From NCBI GenBank assembly GCA_927349885.1, contig OV651815.1, positions 65,805,553 through 65,869,552 on the forward strand: a DNA stretch of 64,000 nt, read 5' to 3'. Every line of letters begins with the position of its first letter. Positions within the stretch are counted from its first letter, which is position 1. This document shows positions 22,276 through 32,892 of this stretch, piece by piece. Under the pieces are notes generated by a model. The model was not told the origin of the DNA. It worked only from the letters and a program-made list of their open reading frames with translations, and made no database searches. The stretch is from Psylliodes chrysocephalus. Lineage: Eukaryota; Arthropoda; Insecta; Coleoptera; Chrysomelidae. A program made the translations under genes and the position numbers.

Positions 22276-24055
22276 GAATTTTGTTTAATTTTTATTAACA
22301 TGACGCAATGAATATTGAAATTATTTGGAATATGTTTATTAATTTAAGAGTTACACTTTACTTATTTCTAAAACATAGTAGTAAGCGATCCATTTAAAAT
22401 ATGACTAATGTCTTATTATTATAATACGCTTTTTTATATTTTAGATTTTACCAGTGGCAATTGATAATATATAATTATTATACCAAATATTTTGACTAGT
22501 GGACCACGTTTTTAAGTTCGCTAATAATAATATCAAGATTCTGATTCGGATTAGAAATTTTACTACACAGGGTTTTGTGCCAAAGCCAAGCCACGTATTG
22601 ATATTGTAAAACGTAGATGAGTAACTATCACATCAATAGAAATTGAAAATTCACACATGAATCTTCGTAACGTAATTATTTATAATTTAATAACTTCATA
22701 CGGTCAAAAATTTTAGCTTAACTTATTTAATTCTAAATATAAATTGCATTTTATTTTAAAAGTTCATTATATTGTTTAGTTGTTGCAACTTTACTGCGCA
22801 TAAGAAATTTCGAACTGTGATATCTTCAAGCCCTTATTTAAAACCTTTAAATATTAATAATATCATTATACAAGAGTTATCTTTACAAATTGATTTACAT
22901 ATATCGAACGTAAGTTTGTTGACATAAACATTATTTTTAAAATACAAATAAATATATCTTTGTTCATTATAACAGATTATTCAAACAACAAAAATAATTT
23001 TTGTTAAAATATAAATAATATGTTGAAACATTATATCTGATCGCTACATAAAACCAAAGTACCTTTTCATTTAACTAACTCACACACGGCTACCCCAAGT
23101 TTGAATATTATAAATTCGCTTGAATATAAAAAAGAACAGGTATTGAAAATATTTTTTAAAAACCTAGTTTATTTAAAAATGTAAAATGCCAAGAGACCGT
23201 AATCGAGGATATAAGTGGTACAGGAGCGAATGTATTGCTAAACTATGGACGCTTTTCTACTGTCAGACAATCAATTACTGTAAAATACATATTATTTTGT
23301 GCTATTGTGGAATATTTTTCGGTTTCTTTGTCTCAACTTTGCGTGCTAGAGTTTAGAATATGTATCCCTCGAATCTAAATGCAATTGTTAAACTTATGAA
23401 TCAATGCTGATTTTGTTTAGCCTTTTGTTTATATTTTTATACCTACTAAACTACCGTTGCCCCGTAGGCCTTTCAGTTTGTAATGTAAATTTTCCTCTTA
23501 ACAATGGACCTCGGCCGTATGATCTTTTTTGGCCCAACCATAAGTTGCTTGGCATTAGCCGCAAATTTCTGATTCGGCCAAAAATGATCAACTTTGCAGC
23601 CTTGGTACAAAAATAACTCTAAAATGAAAATAATTTATTTGACAAGGTGAGAGAACTAAAGAAAAAAACAATTACCTATCGGCATTTATAGTTGACAAGT
23701 ACGGCTACCCATATTTTGAAATCAATATGAATACCTACCCTTGCTAAAGTACAAAAAAGATGCATTGAATTTTAACAACAATAATAGGTACATATTTAAA
23801 ACATTAAAGTTAAACCGAAAATTCTGAAAATCAATATGGTTCTAAGTTAGAAGAAATTTTATTCTCGAGTGGGAAATAGAGGTATACCTATAGGTATGCT
23901 AGATTTTTAGCTTTTTAGGCTAGTTTTAGTGGATTTTTTTTGTAAATTTTAGTAGATTTTTATAAATTAATAAAAAATTCCAATTATTCAAATAAAACTT
24001 TCTATTTAAACAATTGTTTTGATAAAAATGATTGCTAAAAACGTTAGGTTATAAC
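22276..24055. other. AT-rich stretch, nothing recognised
   Basis: No frame above ~70 codons resembles a protein, and no terminal repeats were found. A slightly GC-richer patch at 23455-23600 has no match I know. Confidence 0.35.
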
Positions 24056-24221
24056 TAGTGTTGAGTAATTATCAAAATAAATAATTGATCATCGATTATT
24101 CAAAATATTCGGTAATTTTCGATTAATTGATTTTAAAAATCTATTCTTTTCGATTATTCGATTATTTTGGAATAATCGATTAGTTTTGATTAATCAATTA
24201 TTTATCAATCATTTATCACTA
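24056..24221. mobile_element. hAT-like AT-rich MITE
   Basis: TAGTGTTGAGTAATTATC at the left and the inverted right end (complement TAGTGATAAATGATTG, then ATAAATAATTGAT) frame ~165 bp dominated by ATTAATCGATTATTCG words. TAGTGTTG starts are common in hAT-derived MITEs. An 8-bp duplication was not found. Confidence 0.5.
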
Positions 24222-24281
24222 GAGTACATCAAGTTAGTTAATAATTGTAGTGTTTGAAAACAGTATGATATTGATATTAAT

Positions 24282-24294
24282 AACTACACTTAAT
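24282..24294. repeat. LINE target-site duplication, left copy
   Basis: AACTACACTTAAT (13 bp) precedes the LINE 5' end and recurs exactly at 30001-30013 after the poly(A) tail. Confidence 0.9.
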
Positions 24295-24327
24295 CAGTCT
24301 CGTGTATACATCGGTACGAAGCAGACG
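24294..24327 (+). promoter_or_regulatory. Internal LINE promoter: Inr + DPE
   Basis: TCAGTC (24294-24299) matches the arthropod initiator TCAKTY with A+1 at 24296. AGACG at 24323-24327 falls exactly at +28 to +32 and matches the downstream promoter element RGWYV. No TATA box is upstream. This TATA-less arrangement is known for Jockey and I elements and lets each new copy carry its own promoter. The Inr's first T is the last base of the target duplication. Confidence 0.75.
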
Positions 24328-24444
24328 TCGATCATTACACTCGAGTAAATCTAAATAATTCAATCGGATTTATTTAATTTTTGTGATTGATTAGTGAATT
24401 GCAAATTTATTTCCGAATAAACGGTCATTGAAAAAAGCTCCCCG

Positions 24445-25896
24445 ATGGGGGAGACAAACCCCAAACAGACACACTTAGATGTGATATTAGTGCAGGATAA
24501 TGACGATTCAAATAGTAATAGTGGTAGTAGTTCCGACAAGCCGGACAACCCAGCAATGGATATTTCGGATAATAACATTGAAAACGATAGCAGTGGCCGC
24601 TCTTCTCAAATAGTGAACCAAGTACAAAAAACAAACGAAACACGACTTTTTAATGCCGCCTCAGATAAGTACAATTTTAAAAATGTTCATGTTTATATAG
24701 AGAGTACAAATAATGATAATTTGGGACGTTTACACCCATTAAAAATAGGACATATTTTATATAAACAGTTAAAAGTACCTAACATTGTAGAAATTAAAAG
24801 TATTGGTAGAAATCGCATAAAAGTTGAATTAAGAACTCTTCATGACGCAAATAATTTAGTTAAACATCCTAATTTGATTTCTGAAAATTTAAAGGCATAT
24901 ATACCGAATCATTTACTTGAAACCAAAGGAATAATAAGAGGTGTTGATACACAATATGATCCAGAATACATATCTGAAAACATTGAATGCCAATCAAAAG
25001 TTTTAAATATTAAACGTTTACACCGCAGGGTTGAATCAGATGGTAAAGTGGAATTTAAACCGAAACAGATGATTCTGGTTACTTTCGAAGGTAATATTTT
25101 ACCTAATCAGGTAGCAGTTAATAGAGTATTTTTTGCCGTGGAACAATTTATAGGACGAGTTACTCAATGTTTCAAATGTTTAAAATTCGGACATATTTCT
25201 AAACAATGTAAAAGCTCGCGTACTATCTGTATTAACTGCGGTTCAGATAAATTTGAAAATCACAATTGTGAAGCAAAAGATAAATTCTGCATTCACTGTG
25301 AAATTAGTGGACATGTATCCGTTGATAAATCTTGCCCATTTTATGAAAATCAAAAGAAAATCAAAAATATTATGATAAATCAGAAAACTTCGTTTAGAGA
25401 AGCTAAAGCCTATTGTGATTCATCTTTTGCAGGTCTCGCTACTAGAAACACCTTCTCTGTTCTAGAAAACAGAGATGAAAATTTCCCCCCCCTCCCAACA
25501 TTTAAGCGGAATCCGCCAATATTATCACAACCAAGCACAAGTACCTTCCATTCTCATACTAACAGTTTTTTGTCCCAACCGAAGATTACACCTAATCGCA
25601 GTCTTGACGACAATAGAAAAAAAAGAAAAGCTGGTTCACCTATTGCATTATCCCCTAATATCGCTCCCATTTTCCCATTTCAATTTGGACCTTCCAAACC
25701 ACTTCCCGCAAATCCATACAAACCTCAATATAATGATATAGAGAAAATCAAAGATAATTTATCTAAGTCTATAATAGAATATATTTTTACTATCTGTAAT
25801 AAAATTCAATCAATTGAAGATGTTAAATCACTTGATAATGATCTAATAAAAAGAGATATAAATTTGGTATTGGAGGGTACTTTTTCAAAGAAATAG
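24445..25896 (+). CDS. LINE ORF1 (Gag-like RNA-binding protein)
   Basis: This 483-residue protein is the nucleic-acid chaperone of the LINE ribonucleoprotein. The N-terminal ~75 residues are acidic and Ser/Asn-rich (DNDDSNSNSGSSSDKPDN). A middle region (~80-235) resembles the RRM-like domain of Jockey-superfamily ORF1. Three zinc knuckles follow: CFKCLKFGHISKQC (from ~241), CINCGSDKFENHNC (~261) and CIHCEISGHVSVDKSC (~281); the first is classical CCHC. A Pro/Ser-rich segment and a short coiled C-terminus end it. The ATG is the first after the 5' UTR, 149 nt from +1. No stop or frameshift. The stop lies 26 nt before ORF2, so ORF2 is probably translated by reinitiation. Confidence 0.9.
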   Translation: MGETNPKQTHLDVILVQDNDDSNSNSGSSSDKPDNPAMDISDNNIENDSSGRSSQIVNQVQKTNETRLFNAASDKYNFKNVHVYIESTNNDNLGRLHPLKIGHILYKQLKVPNIVEIKSIGRNRIKVELRTLHDANNLVKHPNLISENLKAYIPNHLLETKGIIRGVDTQYDPEYISENIECQSKVLNIKRLHRRVESDGKVEFKPKQMILVTFEGNILPNQVAVNRVFFAVEQFIGRVTQCFKCLKFGHISKQCKSSRTICINCGSDKFENHNCEAKDKFCIHCEISGHVSVDKSCPFYENQKKIKNIMINQKTSFREAKAYCDSSFAGLATRNTFSVLENRDENFPPLPTFKRNPPILSQPSTSTFHSHTNSFLSQPKITPNRSLDDNRKKRKAGSPIALSPNIAPIFPFQFGPSKPLPANPYKPQYNDIEKIKDNLSKSIIEYIFTICNKIQSIEDVKSLDNDLIKRDINLVLEGTFSKK

Positions 25897-25922
25897 TCTT
25901 CAATACTAAGTATTTAAATATT

Positions 25923-28900
25923 ATGCAATGGAACGCTCGTTCCGCTGTTACAAATAAAAATTCTCTATTACAATACTTATATCATAATAATATCGATATA
26001 GCATTACTTAGCGAAACTTGGTTTAAGAAAAATACTGTGTACAAATTTAAAGGTTACAATATTATTCGTAATGACCGCGATGACGGATATGCAGGCGTTG
26101 CAATCCTCATCAAAACCACCCTTTGCTTTATGAAATTAAATATAACTCAAAATTTCAATACTGATATCCTGGTTTGTGGATGCACTGTTAAATTAAATAA
26201 CAGTTCCATACATTTCTTATCAGTCTACAGATCTCCAACTACTAAAACTAAAACTGAGGACTGGATAAGAATTTTTTCTCAAGTAAGTTCACCATTCATA
26301 ATAGGAGGTGATATGAATGCTCATAATGCTATATGGGGTTCGCATAAAAATGATACTTATGGTCAACAAGTATTTTCTGCAATAACTGATCTAGATTTAA
26401 TTGTATTAAATAATGGACAACCTACTTGTTTAAATCGGCCTACTGTAAATGATTCCATGATAGATATAACTCTCTGCTCTTCAGATATTGCAAACAAGCT
26501 CTCCTGGAGTATCACTTCAGATACGCTAGGTTCAAACCACTTCCCGATTTTGGTAAAATATGAAAATATACAAATTTTCAATAATTTAGTAACTCCCAAA
26601 AGTAAGTGGAATATAAATAAAGCCAATTGGGGTTTATATGCTGACAAATTAGAGTCGACATTCGAAAATGTTTTAGAGTTTGTAGATAATAATGACAAAT
26701 ACAACTTTCTTATAGATAGTATTAATAATGCGGCCACTCAATCGATACCCATTTATAAACCTTTTCAATGCAAAAAACGCCCCTCACCTCCCTGGTGGGA
26801 CCATGAATGTGACATCGTTGTGAACAACAGACGCCAGGCTCTAAGAATTTATAAGGATTCTCCAACTATGTCTAATTATATAAATTGTCAAAAAATTGTT
26901 GCTGAATCTAAAAAAATATTAAAAAATAAAGCAAAAAAAAATTGGATTAACTGGTGTTCTAAACTAAATAAAAATACTAGTTCTCATGACCTCTGGAACC
27001 AAGCAAGAAAGATGAACAGAAGACAAGAACCGACTATCCGTTCCTTAAATGATGATTGGACCATGGAATTCTTTGACAAAATTGCCCCCCCTACTGTAAT
27101 GTCTCCTACAAACCAAAATGTATTACCTAAAGATACTAATCACTTTTTAGCTCAGCCCTTCTCTATGATCGAATTAGACAATGCATTAAATTCCCGCATA
27201 AATACTGCCCCTGGATATGACAATATCAAGTATCCTATGTTAACCAATTTACCTGACATTGCAAAGGAATTTTTATTAAATATATATAATGATATTATTG
27301 TAAATAGTAGCACTATTACGGCTTTTAAGGAGGTCGTTGTTGTCCCGATTTTGAAACCGGGTAAAGACCCAAATTATGCTAAGTCTTATAGACCAATCTC
27401 TTTGTTGTCCTGCATTCTGAAAACTCTCGAAAGATTAATAAAAAGTAGGTTGGAATGGTGGTTATATAAACAAAATCTAATGCCTAAAAACCAGTATGGC
27501 TATAAAAAAGGTTTCGGAACAATTGATGCTTTGACAAGCATCGTAATCGACATACAAAACAATTTTTCAAAAAATAATTATTTGGCTGCTTTCTTTATGG
27601 ACATTGAAGGTGCATATGATGCTGTATGTCTTCCAATTTTGAAAGAAAAAATGATTAACCAATTTAATATACCATCACATGTTGCTAATAGTATCGTACA
27701 ATTCTATTGTAATAGATTGGTATATCTTAGAACATATAATCATATTATCGGACCTCGCATAAACACCACAGGGTTACCTCAGGGCTCAGTTTTGAGCCCC
27801 CTCTTGTTCAATATGTATACAGCCGATCTCCATAAACTTAATATTTTTCATATTCCTTTTAAAATTATACAATATGCGGATGATGTTTGTTTTTATACTG
27901 AACACCGAAAATATGAAAATGTAGTGGGGTCATTGGACTCCATAGCAAATAAACTAAATTCTTGGTTAATCAAAAATGGATTTCAATTATCAGCAGATAA
28001 ATCATCAGTTACAATATTTACTAGACATAATTTGCCAAATAATAATATACGACTTAATAACGTAGATTTCACAATAAAAAACGAAATAAAATACCTAGGG
28101 TTAATCCTTGACAGAAAACTCACGTGGAAATCGCACATAGAATACATGTTAAACAACTGTAACAAGGGACTGAATTTTCTGAAAATGGTTGTAAAAACCT
28201 GGTGGGGTGCTGATGTAGAAACAGCTTTATTATTTTATCGTGCTTATTTGAGGTCAATATTGGACTACGGTTGCATACTTTATGGATCTGCTAGTAATAA
28301 TTTACTAAAAAGAATAGATGTATTTCAAAATACAGTTTTACGTTTATGTCTTGGAGCAATGAAATCAACACCAATTAATCCTCTCCACGTAGAAGCACTT
28401 GAACCTCCACTAGAATATCGACGGACATATCTTAGCGAGAAATTTCTGGCAAAAGTACACCTTCAAAACATAGAACTTTTTAGAAATATTAGCCGATTAC
28501 ATGTATTTGACCTTGTTAATAAATATTGGAAATTAAAAAATTCTCCACCATTGTGCATTGCGTTTCAACAATGCCAAACTCAGTTGCCTAGCATATATAA
28601 AACTGATAATATAACACAACTTGTTGACTATCCTCTATTTCTTCACAAAAATCGTATCATTCAACCATATTATGACTCTGATGTACGCATAAGTAGAAAT
28701 ATATTAAGATCATTTCTATCTAATTGGGAAAACGCCCTAATCATATATACTGATGCTTCTAAAACCTCCACTGGAACAGGATTTGCTTATTATATTCCAT
28801 CTAGAAACATAGAGAAATCACACAGCCTGAACTCTTCATTTTCTATTTTTAGTGCCGAAGCTGTAGCTATATATGAAGCTTTACTATATGTCGAATCGAT

Positions 28901-29609
28901 TCATCACAACAGTGCAGTGCTAGTTTCCGATTCTCTATCTGTTTTAAAGGCCTTGGAAGATACAAAACTCCCAACTGTTAATTGTAACCCATACATCTTT
29001 AAAATTAAAAAACTTGTCGCAGAGTTATCTCTAACTGGTACACTAATTCGTTTTTTGTGGATAAAAGCTCATATAGGTTTAGCAGAAAATGAACATGTCG
29101 ATAAACTTGCTAAAGATAGTATTAATATTGGAAATCCACATCCAGACTACAACTTATGCGTGGGTGATTACTTTGTTACTCTCAAAACCAAACTACGTTT
29201 AATGTGGTCGCATTCATGGAGTGAATTTTCTTTCACTAACCCAACAAGATATACATTGTTACATCCGACTATACCCACAAAATATTGGCACAAGCAGTTT
29301 AATATTCCTCGCAGATTTATCACAACGATAATTAGACTTAAATTTGGACACGCATGTTATCCCCAACATCTTTCTCGTATAAATGTTATACCTAGTGACA
29401 ACTGTGAACACTGTGGAGTTATAGGTGATTTAGATCACATTTTCTTTGAATGCACAACGCATCAGAATCTGTCAAATGAATTATATAAAAAACTGTGCAA
29501 CGTAAATATAACTGCTCCGTTTAATGTATTATCAATTTTGGCTTCATCTAAAAAAGAAAATTTTGATTGTTTGATAGAATTTCTGTCTAAAGCAGATATA
29601 AGATTGTAG
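25923..29609 (+). CDS. LINE ORF2: endonuclease-reverse transcriptase-RNase H
   Basis: 1228 residues, uninterrupted. APE-type endonuclease (~1-215): QWNARS near the start, LLSETWF (Glu), GGDMNAHNAIWGS (~128) and SNHFPILV (~203; Asn where Asp is commoner before the His). RT (~465-760): SYRPISLLSCILKTLERLI, FFMDIEGAYDAV (~557, Asp), GLPQGSVLSPLLFNMYTADL (~617) and QYADDVCFY (~650, catalytic Asp pair). RNase H (~937-1070): IIYTDASKTSTGTG, SAEAVAIYEAL, VSDSLSVLKAL and WIKAHIGLAENEHVDKL, supplying Asp-Glu-Asp-(Asp). A Cys/His motif CEHCGVIGDLDHIFFEC lies near 1160. Together these nick the target, prime cDNA synthesis and remove RNA. Confidence 0.93.
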   Translation: MQWNARSAVTNKNSLLQYLYHNNIDIALLSETWFKKNTVYKFKGYNIIRNDRDDGYAGVAILIKTTLCFMKLNITQNFNTDILVCGCTVKLNNSSIHFLSVYRSPTTKTKTEDWIRIFSQVSSPFIIGGDMNAHNAIWGSHKNDTYGQQVFSAITDLDLIVLNNGQPTCLNRPTVNDSMIDITLCSSDIANKLSWSITSDTLGSNHFPILVKYENIQIFNNLVTPKSKWNINKANWGLYADKLESTFENVLEFVDNNDKYNFLIDSINNAATQSIPIYKPFQCKKRPSPPWWDHECDIVVNNRRQALRIYKDSPTMSNYINCQKIVAESKKILKNKAKKNWINWCSKLNKNTSSHDLWNQARKMNRRQEPTIRSLNDDWTMEFFDKIAPPTVMSPTNQNVLPKDTNHFLAQPFSMIELDNALNSRINTAPGYDNIKYPMLTNLPDIAKEFLLNIYNDIIVNSSTITAFKEVVVVPILKPGKDPNYAKSYRPISLLSCILKTLERLIKSRLEWWLYKQNLMPKNQYGYKKGFGTIDALTSIVIDIQNNFSKNNYLAAFFMDIEGAYDAVCLPILKEKMINQFNIPSHVANSIVQFYCNRLVYLRTYNHIIGPRINTTGLPQGSVLSPLLFNMYTADLHKLNIFHIPFKIIQYADDVCFYTEHRKYENVVGSLDSIANKLNSWLIKNGFQLSADKSSVTIFTRHNLPNNNIRLNNVDFTIKNEIKYLGLILDRKLTWKSHIEYMLNNCNKGLNFLKMVVKTWWGADVETALLFYRAYLRSILDYGCILYGSASNNLLKRIDVFQNTVLRLCLGAMKSTPINPLHVEALEPPLEYRRTYLSEKFLAKVHLQNIELFRNISRLHVFDLVNKYWKLKNSPPLCIAFQQCQTQLPSIYKTDNITQLVDYPLFLHKNRIIQPYYDSDVRISRNILRSFLSNWENALIIYTDASKTSTGTGFAYYIPSRNIEKSHSLNSSFSIFSAEAVAIYEALLYVESIHHNSAVLVSDSLSVLKALEDTKLPTVNCNPYIFKIKKLVAELSLTGTLIRFLWIKAHIGLAENEHVDKLAKDSINIGNPHPDYNLCVGDYFVTLKTKLRLMWSHSWSEFSFTNPTRYTLLHPTIPTKYWHKQFNIPRRFITTIIRLKFGHACYPQHLSRINVIPSDNCEHCGVIGDLDHIFFECTTHQNLSNELYKKLCNVNITAPFNVLSILASSKKENFDCLIEFLSKADIRL

Positions 29610-29789
29610 TAGATTTGTTACCTTTGTTTTTGATATATCCTAATTACCTTTGTTATATTACCCTACCCACTCCGTGGCCTATTTCTAGTGTGTCTTGAAA
29701 AAAAAATGTCCTGATGGGTCCCTGGACGAGAAACGAGTGTCCTTGTTTATTTCCTTTGAAAAGTATTGTCTTTTTAATTTTTGTTTGAC

Positions 29790-29870
29790 GTGATAGGTTG
29801 GTTTTGTTGCGGTAGATTAGTTTTGTTGCGACAGATTGATTTTGTTCCGATAGATTATTTTTGTTGCCAT
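29790..29870 (+). repeat. 19-20-bp repeats in LINE 3' UTR
   Basis: About 3.5 units of the type GTTTTGTTGCGACAGATT follow one another (29798, 29819, 29838, 29857). They precede the poly(A) by ~90 nt and may be part of the RT recognition structure. Confidence 0.7.
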
Positions 29871-29958
29871 GGTTGTTTACCATTTATTTTGTATTGTGAT
29901 ATTTATAATATATTATTTATATTCATTAAGTGACTGGCTGAATGACAAAAGTCCAAGC

Positions 29959-30000
<42 letters not shown>

Positions 30001-30004
<4 letters not shown>

Positions 30005-30013
30005 ACACTTAAT
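30001..30013. repeat. LINE target-site duplication, right copy
   Basis: AACTACACTTAAT, identical to 24282-24294; its first two A's merge with the poly(A) tail. Confidence 0.9.
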
Positions 30014-30962
30014 ACTCGTACAAACCCAAATCAAAAACCTGTGATATTTAGTACAAAGTTTTGAACCGAACTAAAGACGCTAAAATTATTGGAGAACATT
30101 TGATCCTCATTTTAAATTACTACGAGCCGTCACTGTTGATTAATACTTCTAATAAAAAAAATGAAATATAATTTTTAGTACAGGGTAATACTCAACAAAT
30201 GTACCTACATATTAATAATTTAATAACACCCTATATAAGCAATTAATCGAGGAGGTTCTAATTTATTTTAACTATCCCCTTTCGCCGTAAAATAAAGTTT
30301 TCCTAACAATTCCACAACATCGCAAATCAACTATATTAATCTTTTTTTTCGTCTCATTGTCATCCGCGATCCCACTTAATCGTTTGTCCCATTACCCCTA
30401 AATTATTGGTTTCGCGCCGAAAGTCAAGGAGCGTGCGATTCGCATCAATGTATATTTGTTATTACTAAGGGGGTATAATCGGGGGAGAGCGGGCAGGGGT
30501 GGCGCCGTGAACCTCTTCCGAACCATTTCCTCGCCCTCGGCCACCCCTCGGATTACGAGCGACATACGCTCGCGCCGATAAATCAGAGACGCGGTTATAA
30601 ATTAAAGAAATATGATGAGAGCGGATGCGAAACAAAGGACGGTTTGGTGGAAGATGTGTCAAGTAAATTGGAGGGTCGGCAATATCGCGTAGTGCTGGTG
30701 GATAGTGGCATTCAATAAAAATTCTATCTATTTATCTTTTCTATAGCGTTTTACACCCGGCTTTGTTCGCTTGGATTACATTTTCGATTACCTAGTTGTA
30801 AAACATTGAATTAAAGGATTGTTCGACTCATATCTACCTATATCTTTATTTTTTTCTTGCGAATTAAAAAATTTATTTACAATTTATTATGTTCAGTCGT
30901 CAAATAACTTTTTTAAACTAATTTTCAGATATTTACCATGAGAGTATATAAATCCCATACAT
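30014..30962. other. Non-coding region with a GC/CpG-rich block (30355-30720)
   Basis: Within very AT-rich DNA, 30355-30720 is clearly richer in G+C and CpG (TTTCGCGCCGAAAG, GAGCGGGCAGGGGTGGCGCC, CATACGCTCGCGCCG). It has no terminal repeats and no convincing frame; the 65-codon minus frame is low-complexity. It could be a host promoter or conserved regulatory block. No TATA, Inr or splice sites were decisive. Confidence 0.35.
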
Positions 30963-31926
30963 GGGCGATTTTAAATCAGGTACTAGAAATGTGACCAAGT
31001 CAAGTGTGGTCAAGGTTCTTACGTCATTATAATGACGTTCTATTAATCTGACTTAAAAATGTTTGGTTTATATTGACACTAACTTGACAATGCGCATAAC
31101 ATTGTCAGATATCGCAAATTTTTGTTTGTGTATTATGTATTGTAGTTAGGATTTGATTTTGAATTTGTAAGGATAAAAAATAAATATTTGTTTTGTGTAC
31201 TGATCATGGAGGAGAAAATTGGTGTTGTAGTTGCTTTGGCCTCTGAAATTTTATTTAACCTTTTGCTATGTTTCATCAGTAAATCTTGGCTATCTTGAAA
31301 ATTAATTGGCTTTTCATTTACAAAAACGCGTCCATATCTAGGTGTACTCAGCTAGGGTTGCCAGACGTTGTGCTTTAGACGTAACTGTCCTGCTTTTTAA
31401 CTTGCTGGCACGAGTTACGCCAAAATACGAAAATGCCCCGCATTTCACTTAAATGCTACGCTTTTCAAATTCAAAGTTATATATAAAGAAATTTTTGACA
31501 ATTTTTGACCTTTTTTTTGAGAAGCTTCTCAGAAAAAGGACCTGATGGTTTATAAAAATATAAGGGGAGGACCATTTGTTTAGATCTCCACAAAGGAGCT
31601 TATATTATAAAAATACCTGTTTTTTAAAATGATCCTCTGTCGTCACCGTTGTCTCACTTTTCCCTTTCGTAAATCTGACAACCCTATATACTCAGCCTTT
31701 CTTTCGATTTTACAAATAACACAAACAAATAATTTAATAATTAAAAAGTAAAAGTTTTACATTTGTCATTTCATTTGACATTTCATATCTGTGATGACCA
31801 CATTTTTACTGTAGTCATGTTAAACTTGACCATTTCAAGACAATATTCAATATGACGTCATTGATTTTGATTTATATCAGTGTAGTCATTCATATTCAAG
31901 ACATAGTATCTGATTTAAAATCGCCT
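30963..31926. mobile_element. TIR element (GGCGATTTTAAATCAG ends), host to a nested MITE
   Basis: GGGCGATTTTAAATCAGGTA at 30963 and the inverted end at 31926 (complement AGGCGATTTTAAATCAGATA) define ~24-bp inverted repeats. Inner matching words (TGGTCAAGGTTC; CTTGACCATTTC) extend the likeness. A 336-bp hAT MITE lies inside. No transposase frame. Target duplication unresolved. Confidence 0.7.
31353..31688. mobile_element. hAT MITE with 8-bp TSD TACTCAGC
   Basis: TAGGGTTGCCAGACG at the left and the inverted TAGGGTTGTCAGA at the right form hAT-type ends. TACTCAGC occurs exactly at 31345-31352 and 31689-31696. Non-coding. Nested in the 30963-31926 element and therefore younger. Confidence 0.85.
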
Positions 31927-32835
31927 AGTATTTTATTCATAAATCTAACTAATTGATTCTGTAAATCATTTAAAAGTCATACGTTAAGATGACGTTACTG
32001 TGCCAGAAGGACGCCGAAAGTTGTGGCAGTTAATAATTCAGATCACACCAATGATGTCTATAGTTTTATATAGATTGCTCACCCATAAGTAAATATTACA
32101 CTTTTTTGATTGTTTTCCAATATCTTGTAAAGTTGTAGTTATTTTAGTTGTTAATGTAATACTTCTATTTCTTATATATTTTATGCCAAATGTTTCTCTG
32201 ATATATGTATCGCAGATAAGTCACTCTCAAATAAAAATGGTTATAGTATACATCTGTGTCTTTTATATACAGTGGAAACACGTGCTGGCGAATTAACACA
32301 AGCCACAAACTAATAATTTAATAAACCGAAATCGAATCACATATTCGAAATACAAAGATTGCCTCTCTGACAAAAATGCTGCCCAAATCCTACGTGTCTT
32401 GGCGTTTTTAGAGAGCTGCGAGAAGTGAGACGATAAGCACGGGCGGCCCAATAGATGCACAGGCCGTCCCGAATCGACGCAGTCAAGAGTTGAATATGAC
32501 CTGGACTTATTCTCAGTAAGATACGTTCGCGCGCTATGGATACTATTTAATAATCGGATCAATTGATTTAGAAGGTCGACCTGGTCTAGTTTGTTCATTT
32601 GCTGAAATTTCAAATGTTCCTTCTACCAAGCTTCATTACTTTTAAGAAATATGGCTACTTTTCTATTTGCTTTAGACATTTTTTCTCTGTTTTCTCTTAC
32701 CTGAAATATTCGAATCCATCAAAAAACTTTAAAATATTGAGTGGACAACACAAAAAATTCTCTTTGTTTAAATGTTTTCACTGAGGACGCTGAAAACAAT
32801 AACATGCACTTACTGGGACGACAAAGTTTCAACTA
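31927..32835. other. No gene recognised
   Basis: The minus frame 32293-32613 (106 codons) is moderately GC-rich but has no recognisable motif, and its composition does not persuade me that it is coding. No terminal repeats. Confidence 0.35.
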
Positions 32836-32892
32836 CGAGGATGGGATGAAAAGTTTCCGGCCTAACCTATAGTAGGCCTGAAAGCTATGCGT

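Larger units (their letters stand above)
24295..30000 (+). mobile_element. Full-length I-type LINE with both ORFs open
   Basis: Structure: 150-nt 5' UTR with Inr/DPE promoter, ORF1 (24445-25896), 26-nt gap, ORF2 (25923-29609) with endonuclease, RT and RNase H, a 350-nt 3' UTR containing a 19-20-bp repeat, and a ~41-nt uninterrupted poly(A). Identical 13-bp target duplications (AACTACACTTAAT) flank it. EN+RT+RNase H places it in the I group of the Jockey superfamily. Open frames, clean poly(A) and perfect duplication indicate a recent insertion that may still be mobile. Confidence 0.92.

Noticed and set aside
26363..26737. 124-codon minus-strand frame inside LINE ORF2
   Set aside because: Antisense shadow of the long conserved ORF2.
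29960..30000. Assembly gap filler or artefactual A-run
   Set aside because: The A-run directly precedes an exact copy of the 13-bp target duplication, so it is a LINE poly(A) tail.
30465..30662. 65-codon minus-strand frame in the GC-rich block
   Set aside because: Low-complexity Arg/Gly/Pro translation of CG-rich DNA, no homology recognised.
32293..32613. 106-codon minus-strand frame
   Set aside because: No domain, no splice context; composition does not stand out enough to call coding.
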